From Actinomycetota bacterium (GTDB lineage Bacteria > Actinomycetota > Actinomycetes > Actinomycetales > Dermatophilaceae), in the NCBI GenBank assembly GCA_020160805.1, contig JAIUPO010000003.1:62001-126000 (forward strand): 64,000 bases of DNA, in the 5' to 3' direction. Under the pieces are notes generated by a model. That model had not been told where the DNA came from, searched no databases, and saw only the letters and a program-made list of their open reading frames with translations. The translations under genes and the position numbers were made by a program. The stretch's first letter is position 1. Each line of letters starts with the position of its first letter. Shown here piece by piece: positions 63,685-64,000 of the stretch.

Positions 63685-63852
63685 CAACTTCTGCTAACAG
63701 CAGGTTAGTCAACTCCGCACACCTTGCTACCTATGCGGATTCGACCAACCTGCGCTGACTTTGCCGAGGCGGCCGCTCGCCCCGGCACCCCACATACACT
63801 GGCCGCGGGTTGACCGGGCAGTAATGCGGGCAGTGACGGCGGAAGGAGCGAG

Positions 63853-64000
63853 GTGGCGGGCCGGATTCGGGCCGAGGACATCGCGGCCGTCAAGGACCGC
63901 TCCTCGATCGTCGAGGTCGTGCGCGATCACGTCACGCTGCGCAGCGCCGGCGTCGGCTCGCTCAAGGGCCTGTGCCCCTTCCATGACGAGAAGACCCCGT
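63853..64000 (+). CDS. dnaG: DNA primase DnaG, N-terminal part; 3' end outside window
   Basis: Starts at GTG 63853 with GGAAGGAGCG upstream; 49 codons are in the window and the frame is open to the edge. The beginning AGRIRAEDIAAVKDRSSIVE and the first zinc ligands in GLCPFHDEKTP are those of DnaG. It synthesises replication primers. In many bacteria it heads an operon with the sigma factor gene; that lies beyond this window. Confidence 0.93.
   Translation, partial: MAGRIRAEDIAAVKDRSSIVEVVRDHVTLRSAGVGSLKGLCPFHDEKTP

Overview
The window is high-GC bacterial chromosome of about 68% G+C. Short intergenic gaps, many ATGA/GTGA stop-start overlaps, GTG starts and the gene order lepA-hemW-hrcA-dnaJ-rsmE-HIT-phoH-ybeY-CBS-era, then leuA, recO-uppS, zur and dusB-dgt-dnaG, point to an actinobacterium. 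I infer order Micrococcales, probably the Intrasporangiaceae/Dermatophilaceae group; there is no rRNA here to fix the species. The window starts inside lepA and ends inside dnaG.

Layout. 1-17 kb is conserved core: translation factor LepA, HemW, the CIRCE-controlled hrcA-dnaJ-rsmE block, then phoH-ybeY-CBS transporter-like protein-era, with one SigE-type sigma/anti-sigma pair. 17-20 kb holds asd coupled to a bacterial acyl-CoA-binding protein, DUF305/DUF3105 membrane proteins and an orphan PIN ribonuclease. 20.7-24.9 kb is a GntR regulator, an ACC deaminase and an AceE-like thiamine enzyme that starts on the deaminase stop codon. 25-38 kb is catabolic and accessory: APC permease plus Usp, dimethylarginine hydrolase, flavin amine oxidase, C69 dipeptidase, an OhrR-like regulator with a small partner gene, and a LysR-controlled operon of diaminopropionate ammonia-lyase, carbamoylase-like amidohydrolase and M20 deacylase. 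38.5-45.4 kb is foreign: a complete IS21-family element with 5-bp target duplication, a serine recombinase, a broken AAA ATPase and two membrane/coiled-coil proteins in lower-GC DNA. 45.6-64 kb returns to core: leucine leader peptide plus leuA, alkB, recO-uppS, a transpeptidase, the Zur-controlled znuACB-zur operon, a second sigma/anti-sigma pair, a sulfurtransferase, dusB and dgt.

Three things stand out that ordinary gene calling would miss. First, 4915-5107 is a back-to-back array of eight small hairpins with unrelated stems but the same build; read on the minus strand their loops are UUCG, CUCG, UCCG or CUUG, flanked by two larger hairpins. Second, at least four intergenic sites carry nested palindromes whose outer arms are related (TTTCyCkCC...ATGCC type) while the inner stems differ. 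Third, native sequence is strongly depleted in GTAC and enriched in GTATGC/GCATAC, a bias that the IS21 element and its island largely lack.
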